A stretch of DNA of 64,000 nucleotides from Methyloligella sp. (lineage in GTDB: Bacteria > Pseudomonadota > Alphaproteobacteria > Rhizobiales > HXMU1428-3), in NCBI GenBank assembly GCA_021604645.1, contig BQJJ01000004.1, forward strand, positions 216,276 to 280,275. Reading direction: 5' to 3'. Made by a program: the position numbers and the translations under genes. Below are positions 1 through 9,383 of this stretch, in pieces (the stretch's first letter is position 1; each line of letters opens with the position of its first letter). Under the pieces are notes generated by a model that made no database searches, was not told where the DNA came from, and saw only the letters and a list, made by a program, of their open reading frames with translations.

Positions 1-392
1 ATTTTCCAATGCCCAAAATTTGGGAACGAAACTATGGCGTAATCCGCGATGCGGAGAAGTTGTTCGAGGACTAGTCTTGGATTTTTGGTCGCTTGGATTG
101 TGAGACTGAGCACGGCGTAATCAAAGCTATTATCGGGGTAATTAATCAGATCGCTATCTGCATCACCTTGAATAACACTTAGGCCTTTTGCGACTGCATG
201 ATTTACATTTTTTTGGTTGATTTCAATGCCGCGGCCATCGACGTTTTTTTCTTCGCGCAAGAGCTCAAGTAATGCTCCATCACCGCAACCAATATCGAGC
301 ACACGGGCATTGGGGCTGATCATTGATTTGATGATCAGGTGGTCATGTCTGATTGAGTGCGGTGTTTTTAGTCGTTCTTGATTGTTGCTCAC
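1..392 (-). CDS. metW: MetW, methionine biosynthesis methyltransferase-like protein (3' end missing)
   Basis: Reading the minus strand from a GTG at 392-390 gives a protein that runs off the window after about 130 codons. Near residue 28 it has the class I SAM-binding motif [15 protein letters not shown], followed by a second acidic strand (VDGRGIEIN), the usual MetW pattern. The start overlaps the metX stop codon (GTGA), so the two are translationally coupled. MetW with MetX is a conserved alphaproteobacterial pair; MetW is thought to support or activate homoserine O-acyltransferase, so I take its role as methionine synthesis. The C-terminus is outside the window. Confidence 0.88.
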   Translation of the reverse strand, partial: MSNNQERLKTPHSIRHDHLIIKSMISPNARVLDIGCGDGALLELLREEKNVDGRGIEINQKNVNHAVAKGLSVIQGDADSDLINYPDNSFDYAVLSLTIQATKNPRLVLEQLLRIADYAIVSFPNFGHWK

Positions 393-1663
393 GAGGATAC
401 CTTTTTTGGAGCGCTTGCGCTGAGGCCTTTTTGTTTGGCACCAGCACTAATGAAACCTCTGATAGCTGAAATCATTTCTGGTTCATCTAGCAAGAAGGCG
501 TCATGGCCTTTTTCTGATGCAATATCTACAAATGAAACATTGGCGGCATTTGCTGTGAGGGCGTGGACAATTTGCCGGCTAGCTCTTGACGGGAAGAGCC
601 AATCACTGGTGAAAGAAACGACGCAAAACCGCGTTTTTGTATCTTTAAAGGCACCAGCTAGAATACCATCATGCTCAGCAAATAAATCAAAATAGTCCAT
701 TGCTCTTGTTATATAGAGATATGAATTGGCATCAAATCTATCTACAAATCTGAAACCCTGGTGGCGCAAATAACTCTCAACCTGAAAGTCGGCATCAAAT
801 CCGAATGTGATTTTTTCTCGTTCTTGTAAGTTGCGTCCAAATTTTGAATGCAGAGCTTCATCAGAGAGATAGGTGATGTGGGCGGCCATGCGGGCAACGG
901 CCAACCCTTTACGGGGATTGGTTTTTTCTTCTAAATAGCGTCCGCTTTTCCACTCGGGGTCAGCCATAACTGCCTGGCGGCCAACCTCATGAAACGCAAT
1001 GTTTTGGCTTGAGTGACGGGCTGCAGTGGCGATTGGGATGGCTGAGAATACACGCTCGGAATATTTTGATGCCCACTGGAGCACTTGCATACCGCCCATT
1101 GAGCCGCCGATAACTGAAAAGAGTTGATCGATGCCTAGGCTATCTATGAGGTGGACTTGTGCGTTGACCATATCTCCGATGGTAATTACTGGGAAGTCAA
1201 GGCCGTAAACATTGCCTGTTTTTGGGTTTATAGAAGCTGGACCAGTGGAGCCCATACAACCGCCGATGACGTTTGTGCAAAGGACGAAATATTTATCTGT
1301 ATCAATTGGTTTGCCAGGGCCGACTAGAATTTCCCACCAGCCTTCTTTGCCTGTGACAGGGTGCTTGCTAGCGGCGTACTGATCCCCGGTTAATGCATGA
1401 CAGACTAAAATGGCATTGGTTTTGTCTGCGTTTAAGGTGCCGTAGCTTTCATAGGCGATGGTGAAGGGCGAAAGAGTTGCGCCTGATTCTAATTTTAGCT
1501 CTGTATTCTCAAAGGTTTTGGTTTCTGATTTGGTGATGGCATGACGATATATTGCCTCGTCAGAGGATTTATTCCTCTTCAAATCAGCGCTTGTGTCTTT
1601 GTTTAAGACCTCTTCTTCAGATTGACCAATGAGTTGATCTCTGTTTTTAGGATGGCTTGTCAT
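389..1663 (-). CDS. metX: Homoserine O-acetyltransferase MetX
   Basis: An alpha/beta-hydrolase-fold acyltransferase of 424 residues that acylates homoserine in the first committed step of methionine synthesis. The nucleophile elbow [12 protein letters not shown] puts the catalytic Ser near residue 188, and the catalytic His lies in GHDAFLL near residue 387; the GGCMGSTGP segment near 134-142 is the MetX oxyanion/substrate region. The first about 45 residues are charged and look like an extension compared with most family members, so a later start is possible, but ATG at 1663 is the first good one. Co-transcribed with metW (4-base overlap). It diverges from hisC across a 191-bp AT-rich gap. 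Acetyl versus succinyl specificity cannot be read with certainty from sequence. Confidence 0.93.
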   Translation of the reverse strand: MTSHPKNRDQLIGQSEEEVLNKDTSADLKRNKSSDEAIYRHAITKSETKTFENTELKLESGATLSPFTIAYESYGTLNADKTNAILVCHALTGDQYAASKHPVTGKEGWWEILVGPGKPIDTDKYFVLCTNVIGGCMGSTGPASINPKTGNVYGLDFPVITIGDMVNAQVHLIDSLGIDQLFSVIGGSMGGMQVLQWASKYSERVFSAIPIATAARHSSQNIAFHEVGRQAVMADPEWKSGRYLEEKTNPRKGLAVARMAAHITYLSDEALHSKFGRNLQEREKITFGFDADFQVESYLRHQGFRFVDRFDANSYLYITRAMDYFDLFAEHDGILAGAFKDTKTRFCVVSFTSDWLFPSRASRQIVHALTANAANVSFVDIASEKGHDAFLLDEPEMISAIRGFISAGAKQKGLSASAPKKVSS

Positions 1664-1854
1664 ACAGTCTTTCGAAGTTAGGGTCTAAAAATACTCAATA
1701 AATTTAAAGTTAGCTCTCTTATTTACGATATTTTTCTATGAAGATCATTAATTTTATGGAGCTTTGATTTGGCATTTAAAAAAAAATTAGTGCAGGTTAG
1801 GTGAAATTCGCTTAAACCTGCTGATAAATCTTAAAATACACGGAAAAAACTAAA

Positions 1855-2955
1855 ATGAGCTCGGACTTTACGCCAAGAAAGACCATTCTTGATATTTCGC
1901 CTTATGTGCCAGGAAAATCAAGTGCTGGGGCCAACAAAAAAATCATTAAACTTTCTTCGAATGAAACCCCTCTTGGGCCGAGTTCAAAGGCTGTTGAGAG
2001 CTATGCGCATGGGGCTGAAAAGTTGTTTCGATACCCAGATGGGTCTGCAACCGAGCTTCGGGCAGCGATTGCCAAACAATATGGTTTGGATGCTGCGCGG
2101 ATAATATGCGGCGCTGGGTCAGATGAATTGCTTAACCTTATAGCACAAGCCTATTTGCAAGATGGTGATGAAGCGATTTACACGGAACATGGGTTTCTGG
2201 TTTACAAGATTGCGATTATGGCGGCAGGGGCGACGCCTGTTGTTGCCAAAGAAGTTGATTTAACAGCGAATGTTGATGAGATTTTAAAGGTGGTGACGCC
2301 GAAGACGAAACTGGTGTTTATAGCTAATCCGAATAATCCAACTGGTACGTACTTGCCTCATGATGAGATTAAGCGTCTGCGGGCTGAGCTGCCGAATTCA
2401 GTTGGATTGGTGCTTGATGGGGCATATGCTGAATATGTGCGCCGCAATGATTATGAAGCTGGACTTGAATTGGTGGCGACAACAGAAAACACCATCATGA
2501 CACGGACGTTTTCGAAAATTTATGGACTGGCTGCGCTTCGTATTGGCTGGGCGTTTGGGCCGGCTTCGATTATTGATGTTCTTAATCGTATTCGTGGGCC
2601 GTTTAATCTCTCAACACCGGCATTAGCAGCTGGTGCTGCGGCGATGGAAGATGTTGCTCATATAGAGCGGTCGATTGATCATAATGATCAATGGGTTTCT
2701 TGGTTGAGTGGGCAACTAACAGATCTTGGGCTTAAAGTTACACCTTCTGTTGCTAATTTTATTCTGGTTAGTTTTGATGAAACGGGCGCTAAAACAGCGG
2801 CGAATGCTGACGCGTATTTGATCAATGATGGGATTATTGTGCGCCGGATGGAGAGTTATGGCTTGCCGAATAGTTTGCGGATCACCATTGGTACACAAGC
2901 TGAAAATGAGGCCGTGGTCAAAAGCTTAGCTCAATTTGTGAAACAGGCGGGTTAG
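1855..2955 (+). CDS. hisC: Histidinol-phosphate aminotransferase
   Basis: A fold-type I PLP aminotransferase of 366 residues, usual HisC length. Visible landmarks are the N-terminal [11 protein letters not shown], the [12 protein letters not shown] segment near 155-166, and the PLP-binding [17 protein letters not shown] in which the Schiff-base Lys is about residue 221. It converts imidazole-acetol phosphate to histidinol phosphate; alphaproteobacterial members next to tyrA often also act on aromatic substrates. Its stop lies 3 bases before the tyrA ATG, so the two form an operon, which supports a joint role in histidine and tyrosine/phenylalanine synthesis. The start at 1855 follows an AT-rich leader with only a weak Shine-Dalgarno. 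Confidence 0.92.
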   Translation: MSSDFTPRKTILDISPYVPGKSSAGANKKIIKLSSNETPLGPSSKAVESYAHGAEKLFRYPDGSATELRAAIAKQYGLDAARIICGAGSDELLNLIAQAYLQDGDEAIYTEHGFLVYKIAIMAAGATPVVAKEVDLTANVDEILKVVTPKTKLVFIANPNNPTGTYLPHDEIKRLRAELPNSVGLVLDGAYAEYVRRNDYEAGLELVATTENTIMTRTFSKIYGLAALRIGWAFGPASIIDVLNRIRGPFNLSTPALAAGAAAMEDVAHIERSIDHNDQWVSWLSGQLTDLGLKVTPSVANFILVSFDETGAKTAANADAYLINDGIIVRRMESYGLPNSLRITIGTQAENEAVVKSLAQFVKQAG

Positions 2956-2958
2956 CTT

Positions 2959-3858
2959 ATGAAGGATTTTGATACAGTTTTCGATAAAGTTGCGATCATT
3001 GGACTTGGGCTTATTGGTTCCTCTCTTACCAGGGCGATTAGCGATAAGAAGTTAGCAAACCAAGTTTTGGGATTTGATGGTTCTGAGGTTGTTCGTGCTG
3101 AGGCACGGGGCATTGAGGGGTTTGGTGCTGATGTGACTGAGACGCTTGAAGAAGCTGTCTCGAATGCTGACTTAATTATCATGGCTGTGCCTGTGGGGGC
3201 TGTTGGTTCTTTGGCTCAAGAGCTTTGTCCTCACCTCAAGGATGGAGCGATTTTATCTGATGTAGGATCAGTTAAAAAAAGCATAATCGACACTGTCGTT
3301 CCTCACCTTCCTGAGACTTGTCATTTTGTGCCAGGCCATCCCGTGGCTGGCACAGAATATTCTGGCCCGAAAGCCGGGTTCTCGACTTTGTTTGAAGGGC
3401 GCTGGTGTATTTTAACGCCGATTGAAAATACGCCTCGACTTGAGGTTGAGAAAGTCTCGAACCTTTGGGCCGGGCTTGGCTCTGATGTGGAAGAAATGGA
3501 CGCAGAGCATCATGATATTGTTCTTGCTATCACCAGTCACATTCCTCATCTCATTGCTTATAATATTGTGGGAACTGCAGCTGATCTTGAAGAGGTAACG
3601 TCTAGCGAAGTGATAAAATATTCTGCTGGTGGTTTCAGAGATTTTACACGGATTGCAGCTTCTGATCCGGTGATGTGGCGTGATGTTTTCATGAACAATA
3701 AAGAAGCCGTTTTAGAGATGCTTGGTCGTTTTACTGAAGATTTAACTCAACTTCAGCGGCATATTCGGCGCGGCGACGGGCAGGCTTTGGAAGATTTATT
3801 CACCAGGACGCGAGAAATTCGCCGCTCGATTATTGAAGCTGGACAGGCGACTGAATGA
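2959..3858 (+). CDS. tyrA: Prephenate/arogenate dehydrogenase (TyrA family)
   Basis: 299 residues with an N-terminal Rossmann nucleotide-binding loop (IIGLGLIGSSL, residues about 13-23) and the TyrA-typical PGHPVAGTEYSGP near residue 125, where the catalytic His sits. The C-terminal helical dimerisation domain (SAGGFRDFTRIAASDPVMW) is present. It makes the oxidative decarboxylation of prephenate or arogenate in tyrosine synthesis; which of the two cannot be told here. Translationally close to hisC (3-base spacing). Its stop is only 5 bases from the convergent PhnA-domain gene, leaving no room for a separate terminator. Confidence 0.9.
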   Translation: MKDFDTVFDKVAIIGLGLIGSSLTRAISDKKLANQVLGFDGSEVVRAEARGIEGFGADVTETLEEAVSNADLIIMAVPVGAVGSLAQELCPHLKDGAILSDVGSVKKSIIDTVVPHLPETCHFVPGHPVAGTEYSGPKAGFSTLFEGRWCILTPIENTPRLEVEKVSNLWAGLGSDVEEMDAEHHDIVLAITSHIPHLIAYNIVGTAADLEEVTSSEVIKYSAGGFRDFTRIAASDPVMWRDVFMNNKEAVLEMLGRFTEDLTQLQRHIRRGDGQALEDLFTRTREIRRSIIEAGQATE

Positions 3859-3863
3859 TCGCG

Positions 3864-4073
3864 CTAAGCTTTTTTCAGGAATTGGGTTTTTAGGACGATG
3901 GTGGATTTGCCTTGACGGCATTCGACTTCGCCTTCTTTAGAGGTGAAGCGGATGTTTTTCATCACTGTGCCGCGCTTAAGGTTTAGGGATGTGCCTTTTA
4001 CTTTCAAGTCTTTGATGAGGGTTACGTTGTCACCTTCGGTGAGTTCATTGCCGTTACTATCTGTCACGTCCAT
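3864..4073 (-). CDS. PhnA-domain protein (YjdM C-terminal type)
   Basis: A 69-residue protein made of one small beta-rich domain: DSNGNELTEGDNVTLIKDLKVKG, then the LKRGTVMKNIRF and QGKSTIVLKTQFLKK strands. This matches the C-terminal PhnA domain (YjdM family) without the zinc-ribbon half. Despite the historical name, the family is not a proven phosphonate enzyme, so no reaction is assigned. It faces tyrA tail to tail and lies 71 bases downstream of the hbd stop in the same direction. Confidence 0.8.
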   Translation of the reverse strand: MDVTDSNGNELTEGDNVTLIKDLKVKGTSLNLKRGTVMKNIRFTSKEGEVECRQGKSTIVLKTQFLKKA

Positions 4074-4144
4074 CAGGTGATCTTTTCTCGATTGTCTGAG
4101 TTGATTTATTTTTTGCTTGGCTATCTAGTTGGAACTGGTGTCCT

Positions 4145-5044
4145 CTATCTTGTAGGAACAGGCGTTCCATCGCGATAATCATAGAACCCACGGCCGGCTT
4201 TTTGGCCTGTCCAACCGGCTTCAACATATTTAACCAATAGTGGGCAAGGACGATATTTTGGATCTGCTAAACCTTCATAGAGTTTTTGCATGATGCCTAG
4301 GCAATTATCTAGCCCGATAAAATCAGCTAGTTCCAAAGGGCCCATTGGATGATGCGCACCATAACACATGGCAGTGTCGATGGCTTCAACTGTGCCAACG
4401 CCTTCATAGAGTGTGTAAATCGCTTCGTTGATCATCGGGATCATAATGCGGTGAACAATAAAGGCTGGAAAATCTTCTGAAACGGCTGTGTATTTCTCAA
4501 GTGATTTCACAAAGGCTTTGCAGGTTTGATAGGTTTCTTCTTCTGTTGCGATGCCTCTGATGAGCTCGACTAATTCCATAACCGGTACAGGGTTCATGAA
4601 GTGCATGCCAATGAATTTTGCTGGACGGTCAGTTTTGGCAGCGAGGCGGGTGATTGAGATGGTGGAAGTGTTTGAGCAGAGGATTGCTTCAGGTTTTAAA
4701 ACGGGGCAGAGGTCTTTGTAAATTTCTTGTTTTAGGTCTTCATCTTCTGTGATGGCTTCGACGACAAGATCTGCTTCTGAAAGTTGGTTGATGTCTGAGG
4801 TAATTGTGATGAGGTCTAGTGCGGCTTGTTGTTGGTCTTGGGTCATGGTGTCTTTAGAGACTTGCCGAGCTATGTTGCCATTAATGGTGGCGAGGGCGGC
4901 TTCTGTCTTTTCTTTCGAGACGTCGACAAGGATGACCTTATAGCCTGCTAATGAGGCGACTTGAGCTATGCCTGAGCCCATATGTCCTGCGCCAATAATA
5001 CCGATTTGTTTAATCATTTCCACTGGCTGTGTCGTTTCCGCCAT
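4145..5044 (-). CDS. hbd: 3-hydroxybutyryl-CoA dehydrogenase
   Basis: 299 residues with the NAD-binding loop IIGAGHMGSGIAQVASLAGY near the N-terminus and, near residue 150, IGMHFMNPVPVMELVELIRG, which carries the catalytic His of 3-hydroxyacyl-CoA dehydrogenases. The C-terminal helical domain ends in GWTGQKAGRGFYDY, the family hallmark. It interconverts acetoacetyl-CoA and 3-hydroxybutyryl-CoA. Together with etfA/etfB upstream in the same direction it suggests a short-chain acyl-CoA redox block. A Shine-Dalgarno (GAGGA) lies just before ATG 5044. A stem-loop repeat lies in the leader about 20 bases upstream. Confidence 0.92.
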   Translation of the reverse strand: MAETTQPVEMIKQIGIIGAGHMGSGIAQVASLAGYKVILVDVSKEKTEAALATINGNIARQVSKDTMTQDQQQAALDLITITSDINQLSEADLVVEAITEDEDLKQEIYKDLCPVLKPEAILCSNTSTISITRLAAKTDRPAKFIGMHFMNPVPVMELVELIRGIATEEETYQTCKAFVKSLEKYTAVSEDFPAFIVHRIMIPMINEAIYTLYEGVGTVEAIDTAMCYGAHHPMGPLELADFIGLDNCLGIMQKLYEGLADPKYRPCPLLVKYVEAGWTGQKAGRGFYDYRDGTPVPTR

Positions 5045-5063
5045 GTCGTCCTCATTCTTGATC

Positions 5064-5268
5064 GCGCTTCAAATGCCCATATAACATCCGCGCTAGTTAG
5101 TTGCGCTTTAGATTGCCCGCAAGCAACCGCGATTTTTAGTGCCCTTTAGGTTGCCTTTTTTGTGTTTCAGATACCCACAAAGCATCCGCAGGTGCACCCG
5201 CGCTGTTTAATCGCCCCTTCAGGTTGCCGATCAGCAAAGATGCACAGCATCAGCTATAACAACCGGAG
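5064..5268 (+). repeat. Cluster of stem-loop repeats, family 1 (four units, two nested)
   Basis: Units are visible at 5064-5094 and 5103-5131 (simple), and at 5140-5204 and 5211-5268 (one hairpin nested in the loop of a larger one). Each simple unit reads GCGC, TTCAG or TTTAG, a stem such as ATTGC/GCAAC, a short loop, then CGCG. In 5211-5268 the outer arms GGTTG/CAACC enclose an inner GATGC-ACA-GCATC. The units lie between etfA and hbd and in the hbd leader. I do not recognise the family; it resembles REP/RIME-type palindromic repeats in size. Confidence 0.75.
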
Positions 5269-5428
5269 TTTTAATACTGTTTTAAAATTTAGGTATGTTT
5301 CAGCAATAAATGGCTGAATATGAACTTTAATATAGCAATAAGCGAAAATAAAACCATTAGTTTTTTACATTAAAACACAGGATGTAAAAGCTTTTGGTTA
5401 CATAGTTTTCTCTCACAGATTTTTTGCT

Positions 5429-5497
5429 GTGCTTCAGATGCCCACTATGCATCGGCACTTTTAGTGGCGCTTCAGTTTGCCTACAAGCAACCACGCT
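5429..5497 (+). repeat. Two tandem family-1 stem-loops
   Basis: Unit 5429-5458 has closing arms GTGC/GCAC and inner stem GATGC/GCATC; unit 5467-5497 has closing GCGC/CGCT-type arms and a TTTGC/GCAA(C) stem. The difference between GTGC/GCAC here and GCGC/GCGC in other copies is a compensatory change, which argues for selection on pairing. The second unit runs directly into a family-2 fragment. Confidence 0.75.
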
Positions 5498-5540
5498 GGC
5501 GTCATGTCCTAACGTAGAAGTGGTGCTGCTCCTTCTGAGT
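5494..5540 (+). repeat. Family-2 repeat, 3' fragment
   Basis: The words GGCGTCATGTCC and GCTCCTTCTGAG occur here in the same order and spacing as in the 3' half of the full copy at 16923-17036. The 5' half (CTCACGG, GGGGCGGTGCT) is missing. It is joined to a family-1 unit at its left end. Confidence 0.6.
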
Positions 5541-5592
5541 GTTTAGGCATCGAGTTCGTTAGAAATTGCAGATTTTGGGAAAGTTTTTTTGC

Positions 5593-5615
5593 CAGAGGGA
5601 AAAGTTTTCCCTCTG
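5593..5615. other. Inverted repeat downstream of etfA
   Basis: CAGAGGGAA and TTCCCTCTG form a 9-bp perfect stem with a 5-base loop, about 50 bases beyond the etfA stop. No T-run follows on the minus strand, so it is not a classical intrinsic terminator; it may still end or protect the etfBA message. Confidence 0.5.
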
Positions 5616-5663
5616 ACTTGATTTGGCTGACTTGTTTCAAATTTTTCTATAAAGAGGTTAGGC

Positions 5664-6596
5664 TTATTTAGAAAGTTCAGCTTCTAGCTCTGGTAGAGCT
5701 TCAAAAAGATCTGCTACAAGGCCGTAATCAGCGACTTGGAAAATAGGAGCTTCTTCATCTTTATTGATGGCGACGATGACTTTACTGTCTTTCATGCCAG
5801 CTAGATGCTGAATGGCGCCTGAGATGCCAACTGCGATATAAAGCTCTGGAGCTACAACTTTACCTGTCTGACCTACCTGATAGTCGTTTGGCACAAAGCC
5901 ACTATCAACAGCGGCTCTAGAGGCACCAACGGCAGCACCGAGTTTATCTGCGATTTTTTCAATTAGGGCAAAATTTTCACCAGACCCCATGCCGCGACCA
6001 CCAGAGATGATGATATTGGCTGATGTTAGTTCTGGGCGATCTGATTTAGAAAGTTCAGCTGATACGAATTCAGAAATCCCAACTGGCGCTGGTGCGCTGA
6101 TGGCTTCAACTGAGGCTGAGCCGCCTTCGCTTGCTGCTTCAAAAGCTGTTGTACGAACAGTGATGATTTTTTTAGGATCACTTGTTTCAACGGTTTGAAG
6201 GGCGTTACCTGCATAAATTGGGCGCTCAAAGGTGTTTGGTGATTTCACAGCAATGATGTCTGAGAGTTGGCCAACATCTAGTTTTGCAGCAACGCGCGGC
6301 ATGAAGTTTTTGCCTGTTGTGGTTGCGGCAACAAGAGCTGCGTCATAATCTGCCATTAATGGCACAATGAGTTCAGCCATTTCTTCAGCTAGTTGAGATT
6401 GAAGTTGAGGAGCATCAGCTACGAGAACTTTTCTCACGCCTGTTAATTTTGCGGCCTGTTCGGCTACAGCATTACAATTTTCACCGGCTACCAAAATGTC
6501 TGTGTCGCCGCCAATTGCGATGGCTGCTGTGAGCGCTTTGGCAGTCGCTGGGTTTAGATTACTGTTATCGTGATCAGCAATGAGTAGGTTTGTCAT
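5664..6596 (-). CDS. etfA: Electron transfer flavoprotein alpha subunit
   Basis: 310 residues. The C-terminal FAD-binding domain is plain: SGGRGMGSGENF near residue 198, VGASRAAVDSGFVPNDYQVGQTGK, then LYIAVGISGAIQHLAGM and the final INKDEEAPIFQVADYGLVADLFEALPEL. EtfA with EtfB carries electrons from acyl-CoA and other dehydrogenases to ETF-quinone oxidoreductase. The ATG at 6596 directly abuts the etfB stop, so the two are one transcription unit. Confidence 0.95.
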   Translation of the reverse strand: MTNLLIADHDNSNLNPATAKALTAAIAIGGDTDILVAGENCNAVAEQAAKLTGVRKVLVADAPQLQSQLAEEMAELIVPLMADYDAALVAATTTGKNFMPRVAAKLDVGQLSDIIAVKSPNTFERPIYAGNALQTVETSDPKKIITVRTTAFEAASEGGSASVEAISAPAPVGISEFVSAELSKSDRPELTSANIIISGGRGMGSGENFALIEKIADKLGAAVGASRAAVDSGFVPNDYQVGQTGKVVAPELYIAVGISGAIQHLAGMKDSKVIVAINKDEEAPIFQVADYGLVADLFEALPELEAELSK

Positions 6597-7346
6597 TTAT
6601 AGTACTCCTGCTTCATTTTTAAGTTTGTCGACAAGTTCTGCTACCGTTTCAACCTTAACACCCGCTTCGCGTGCTGCTGGTTCTGTTGTTGTTACGATTG
6701 AATGGCGTGTTGCTGTGTCGACGCCGTATGAGCCGAGCTCTTTTTCTTCAAGAGGCTTTTTCTTTGCTTTCATGATATTTGGCAAAGAGGCGTATCTTGG
6801 TTCGTTCAAGCGTAGGTCTGTTGTAACAATCGCTGGTAAATTCAGTGAAACCGTTTGAAGGCCACCATCAATTTCGCGGGTTACAATTGCTTTTTCACCC
6901 TCTAGCTCAAGCTTGTAAGCAAATGTGCCTTGAGGCCAGCCTAAGAGTGCGGCTAACATTTGGCCTGTTTGGTTGCAATCATCATCAATGGCTTGCTTGC
7001 CAAGTAGAACAAGGCCTGGGTTCTCTTCTTCTACAACGGCTTTTAGCAATTTCGCGGCTGCAAGAGGCTCAATCACTTCATCGCATACGATGTGGATGGC
7101 TCTATCTGCGCCCATTGCAAGGGCTGTGCGGAGAGTTTCCTGAGTTTTTTTGGTGCCAATTGAAACTGTAATAATTTCTTCGGCTTTGCCGGCTTCTTTT
7201 AGACGAACAGCTTCTTCAACTGCGATTTCGTCAAAAGGGTTCATGGACATTTTAACGTTTGCCAGGTCGACACCAGATCCATCTGATTTCACACGGATCT
7301 TAACATTGTAATCTACGACCCGTTTTATCGGAACTAGGATCTTCAT
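6597..7346 (-). CDS. etfB: Electron transfer flavoprotein beta subunit
   Basis: 249 residues starting [17 protein letters not shown], the standard EtfB start, with the AMP-binding half-site [20 protein letters not shown] around residue 120 and the KAKKKPLEE helix near 195 that recognises partner dehydrogenases. Forms the ETF heterodimer with the adjacent EtfA. A Shine-Dalgarno-like GGAGGG lies in the leader, and a nested family-1 repeat sits 25 bases upstream of the ATG. Confidence 0.95.
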   Translation of the reverse strand: MKILVPIKRVVDYNVKIRVKSDGSGVDLANVKMSMNPFDEIAVEEAVRLKEAGKAEEIITVSIGTKKTQETLRTALAMGADRAIHIVCDEVIEPLAAAKLLKAVVEEENPGLVLLGKQAIDDDCNQTGQMLAALLGWPQGTFAYKLELEGEKAIVTREIDGGLQTVSLNLPAIVTTDLRLNEPRYASLPNIMKAKKKPLEEKELGSYGVDTATRHSIVTTTEPAAREAGVKVETVAELVDKLKNEAGVL

Positions 7347-7370
7347 TTATGTGGCCCTCCACTTGTTTCT

Positions 7371-7433
7371 GTTTCAGATGCTCTTATTTAGCGTGACTTC
7401 AGGTTGCCCACTAGCAACCGGCACAAGCATCCA
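7371..7433 (+). repeat. Nested family-1 stem-loop in the etfB leader
   Basis: Outer arms GATGC (7378-7382) and GCATC (7427-7431) enclose a complete inner unit at about 7393-7424 with stem GGTTGC/GCAACC, loop CCACTA and closing GTG/CAC. The outer and inner stems use the two different stem sequences seen in simple copies elsewhere, so one unit sits in the loop of the other. Confidence 0.75.
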
Positions 7434-7695
7434 CCTGGTTTGTTGGGATATACTTTAACTTTCAAAAGCCAATAGCTGATAAAAATTGCTGAAAGATTTC
7501 AAGCAGCAATTTTTTTCAATTGCTTCCAGAATAATCGAGCGTGTTCAGCGTATCCTTTTGTTGGAAATTAGTCAGACGGAACCTAACTGCCATAAAATAG
7601 GCTGTCAATAGAGTTGCAGAGCCCTCTGGTCTAAGGTTCAAGATGTACAAGTCTAATGTTCAAAAAGATCAGGCCTAACGCTCAGGTCAATAAAG
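7434..7695. other. Intergenic gap, no assignable feature
   Basis: AT-rich spacer between the rhomboid gene and the etfB leader. I saw no ORF with a ribosome-binding site, no tRNA and no clear terminator. It must hold the etfBA promoter (minus strand), but no convincing -35/-10 pair stands out. Confidence 0.5.
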
Positions 7696-8403
7696 TTAAT
7701 TTCGCTCAAATAAGGGAACATCTCTGCGTTTCATGAATACAACCAGGACAATACCGGCTAAAAATCCACCAATATGGGCCCACCAGGCGGTATTTCCGCC
7801 ATCCATATATACGATATGGAAGATTTGAAAAACAAACCAAGCCAAAATGGCGATGGCTGCATTGACTGGTAATGGAATATTACCCAAGACAAGGACCCAT
7901 AGTTTAACTTTTGGATGTAGCATCAAATAAGCGGCGATTACCCCTGCGACTGCACCAGAAGCGCCTATGAGCGGGATTTCAGAATTTGGAGCCATTAATG
8001 AATGAACATAACCAGCTATAATACCGCAAAGAAGATAGAAAATAAGAAATGTGAAATGCCCCATTGCGTCTTCAATGTTATCTCCAAAAACCCATAAAAA
8101 CAACATGTTACCACCCAGGTGCAACCAACCGCCATGAAGGAACATGTAAGAGATTAGTGTGATTTTTTCCGAGATTGGGAGAAAATCAAATTTTTCACCT
8201 GGTATATTGGGGCCGATTAGGCCTTCAGGTAATAATTCACTTGGAACGACAGCAAAACTCGCCATGGCGGCTTCGTTAATTGGGTAGACAATTCCTGATT
8301 GGAACATGACAAAGATTACAACGTTTGCAACGATGATCAGTATTGTCATGAATTGAAATTTAATGTGCTCTAGTGGATTGGTATCATGTAGGGGGACAAA
8401 CAC
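7696..8403 (-). CDS. Rhomboid-family intramembrane serine protease
   Basis: 235 residues, six hydrophobic segments. The catalytic dyad is visible: Ser in LIGASGAVAGV (about residue 149) and His in WWAHIGGFLAG (about residue 210). The HGGWLHLGGNMLFLWVFG loop near 90-107 is the conserved rhomboid segment before TM2. Such proteases cleave transmembrane substrates within the membrane. Substrates are not indicated by context. The start at 8403 is the only early ATG; the neighbouring gene upstream is 239 bases away. Confidence 0.9.
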   Translation of the reverse strand: MFVPLHDTNPLEHIKFQFMTILIIVANVVIFVMFQSGIVYPINEAAMASFAVVPSELLPEGLIGPNIPGEKFDFLPISEKITLISYMFLHGGWLHLGGNMLFLWVFGDNIEDAMGHFTFLIFYLLCGIIAGYVHSLMAPNSEIPLIGASGAVAGVIAAYLMLHPKVKLWVLVLGNIPLPVNAAIAILAWFVFQIFHIVYMDGGNTAWWAHIGGFLAGIVLVVFMKRRDVPLFERN

Positions 8404-8642
8404 TTGGCTAACCTCTTATTTGGGCCCGTTTTCAGGGTCTGTTTTTAGGTCACTGGCGCTTTTGCTCTGACCCTACTGCACTAAATTAGCTGAAATTCCA
8501 ATATTTTCTTAGCCAATATACTACGGAATTCTTACCCATAATGGATGTTTTGACCACTAAATTTTCTCAAAAAGTTTCTCACAAGGGATGAGATGGGGTA
8601 ATTAAGTCAACTTTTGAGGGATTGAACGGGGTGCTGGCCCCG

Positions 8643-9242
8643 TTAACTGCGGTTTTGTCCGGGGGTCCAAAGGATATCTGTTTTGCCCTTATCGTTGACA
8701 TATCTGCTCATAACAAAGAGTAGATCTGATAAGCGATTGATATATTGCAGAGCTTCTGTTGAGACGATTTCATTTTCTGTTTCACTCAGTTCGACCATAA
8801 GTCGTTCGGCTCGTCTTGAAACTGTTCGTGCCAAATGTAGGTAGGCAGCCAGCGCTGTACCGCCGGGAAGAACGAAGGAGCGTAATGGTTCTAGTTCTTC
8901 ATTTAGTTGGTCAATTTCATTTTCCAAGCGTGTAACTTGTTCTGCTGTAATGCGCAATGGAGGGTATTCAGGTTCTGGAGCTCCGGGTATTTCAGGAGTT
9001 GCAAGGTCTGCTCCTAAGTCAAATAAGTCATTTTGGATCCGGAGTATCATCGCTTTTAGGTCATCATATTTTTCATCAGATGGCTCTAGAGCAATGATAG
9101 CAAGACCAAGGGCTGCGTTTGTTTCGTCGACCGTGCCATAGCTTGCAATTCGAATATTGTGTTTTGCTACACGATCACCAGAGGCTAGACCTGTTGTGCC
9201 TTTGTCACCCGTTTTTGTGTAGATTTTATTGAGTTTTACCAT
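8643..9242 (-). CDS. cobO: Cob(I)alamin adenosyltransferase, PduO type
   Basis: 199 residues of the PduO/MMAB-type ATP:cob(I)alamin adenosyltransferase, not the CobA/BtuR type. Hallmarks are the N-terminal IYTKTGDKGTTGLASGDRV ATP loop, SYGTVDETNAALG, and the C-terminal ARTVSRRAERLMVEL with NRLSDLLFVMSRYVN. It makes adenosylcobalamin, as used by methylmalonyl-CoA mutase. The symbol cobO is often used for this gene in annotation pipelines although the family is PduO. Its presence beside hbd/etf genes is typical of Hyphomicrobiales. It links to the cobalamin riboswitch at 25 kb only by theme. Confidence 0.92.
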   Translation of the reverse strand: MVKLNKIYTKTGDKGTTGLASGDRVAKHNIRIASYGTVDETNAALGLAIIALEPSDEKYDDLKAMILRIQNDLFDLGADLATPEIPGAPEPEYPPLRITAEQVTRLENEIDQLNEELEPLRSFVLPGGTALAAYLHLARTVSRRAERLMVELSETENEIVSTEALQYINRLSDLLFVMSRYVNDKGKTDILWTPGQNRS

Positions 9243-9383
9243 TTGAAATTAGCCATTCGATTTTTTGAGCGAGATTTGCATATGAGAAGTGGCGACACTT
9301 TTTAGTATGCCGTTTTTCGGTTTCTCTTTAGTTTTTGGTTATTACTTTTTATGCCGTGAATTTAGCAGGGCTTGAAAGGAATT

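Noticed and set aside
1664..1854. Possible SAM-II riboswitch upstream of metX
   Set aside because: The minus strand has CGTAAATAAGAGAGCTAA about 50 bases before the ATG, like the 3' half of SAM-II, but I could not find the 5' P1 strand or the conserved GATTTG loop, and the only P1 pairing is weak A-U. Not called; a cmsearch with the SAM-II model would settle it.
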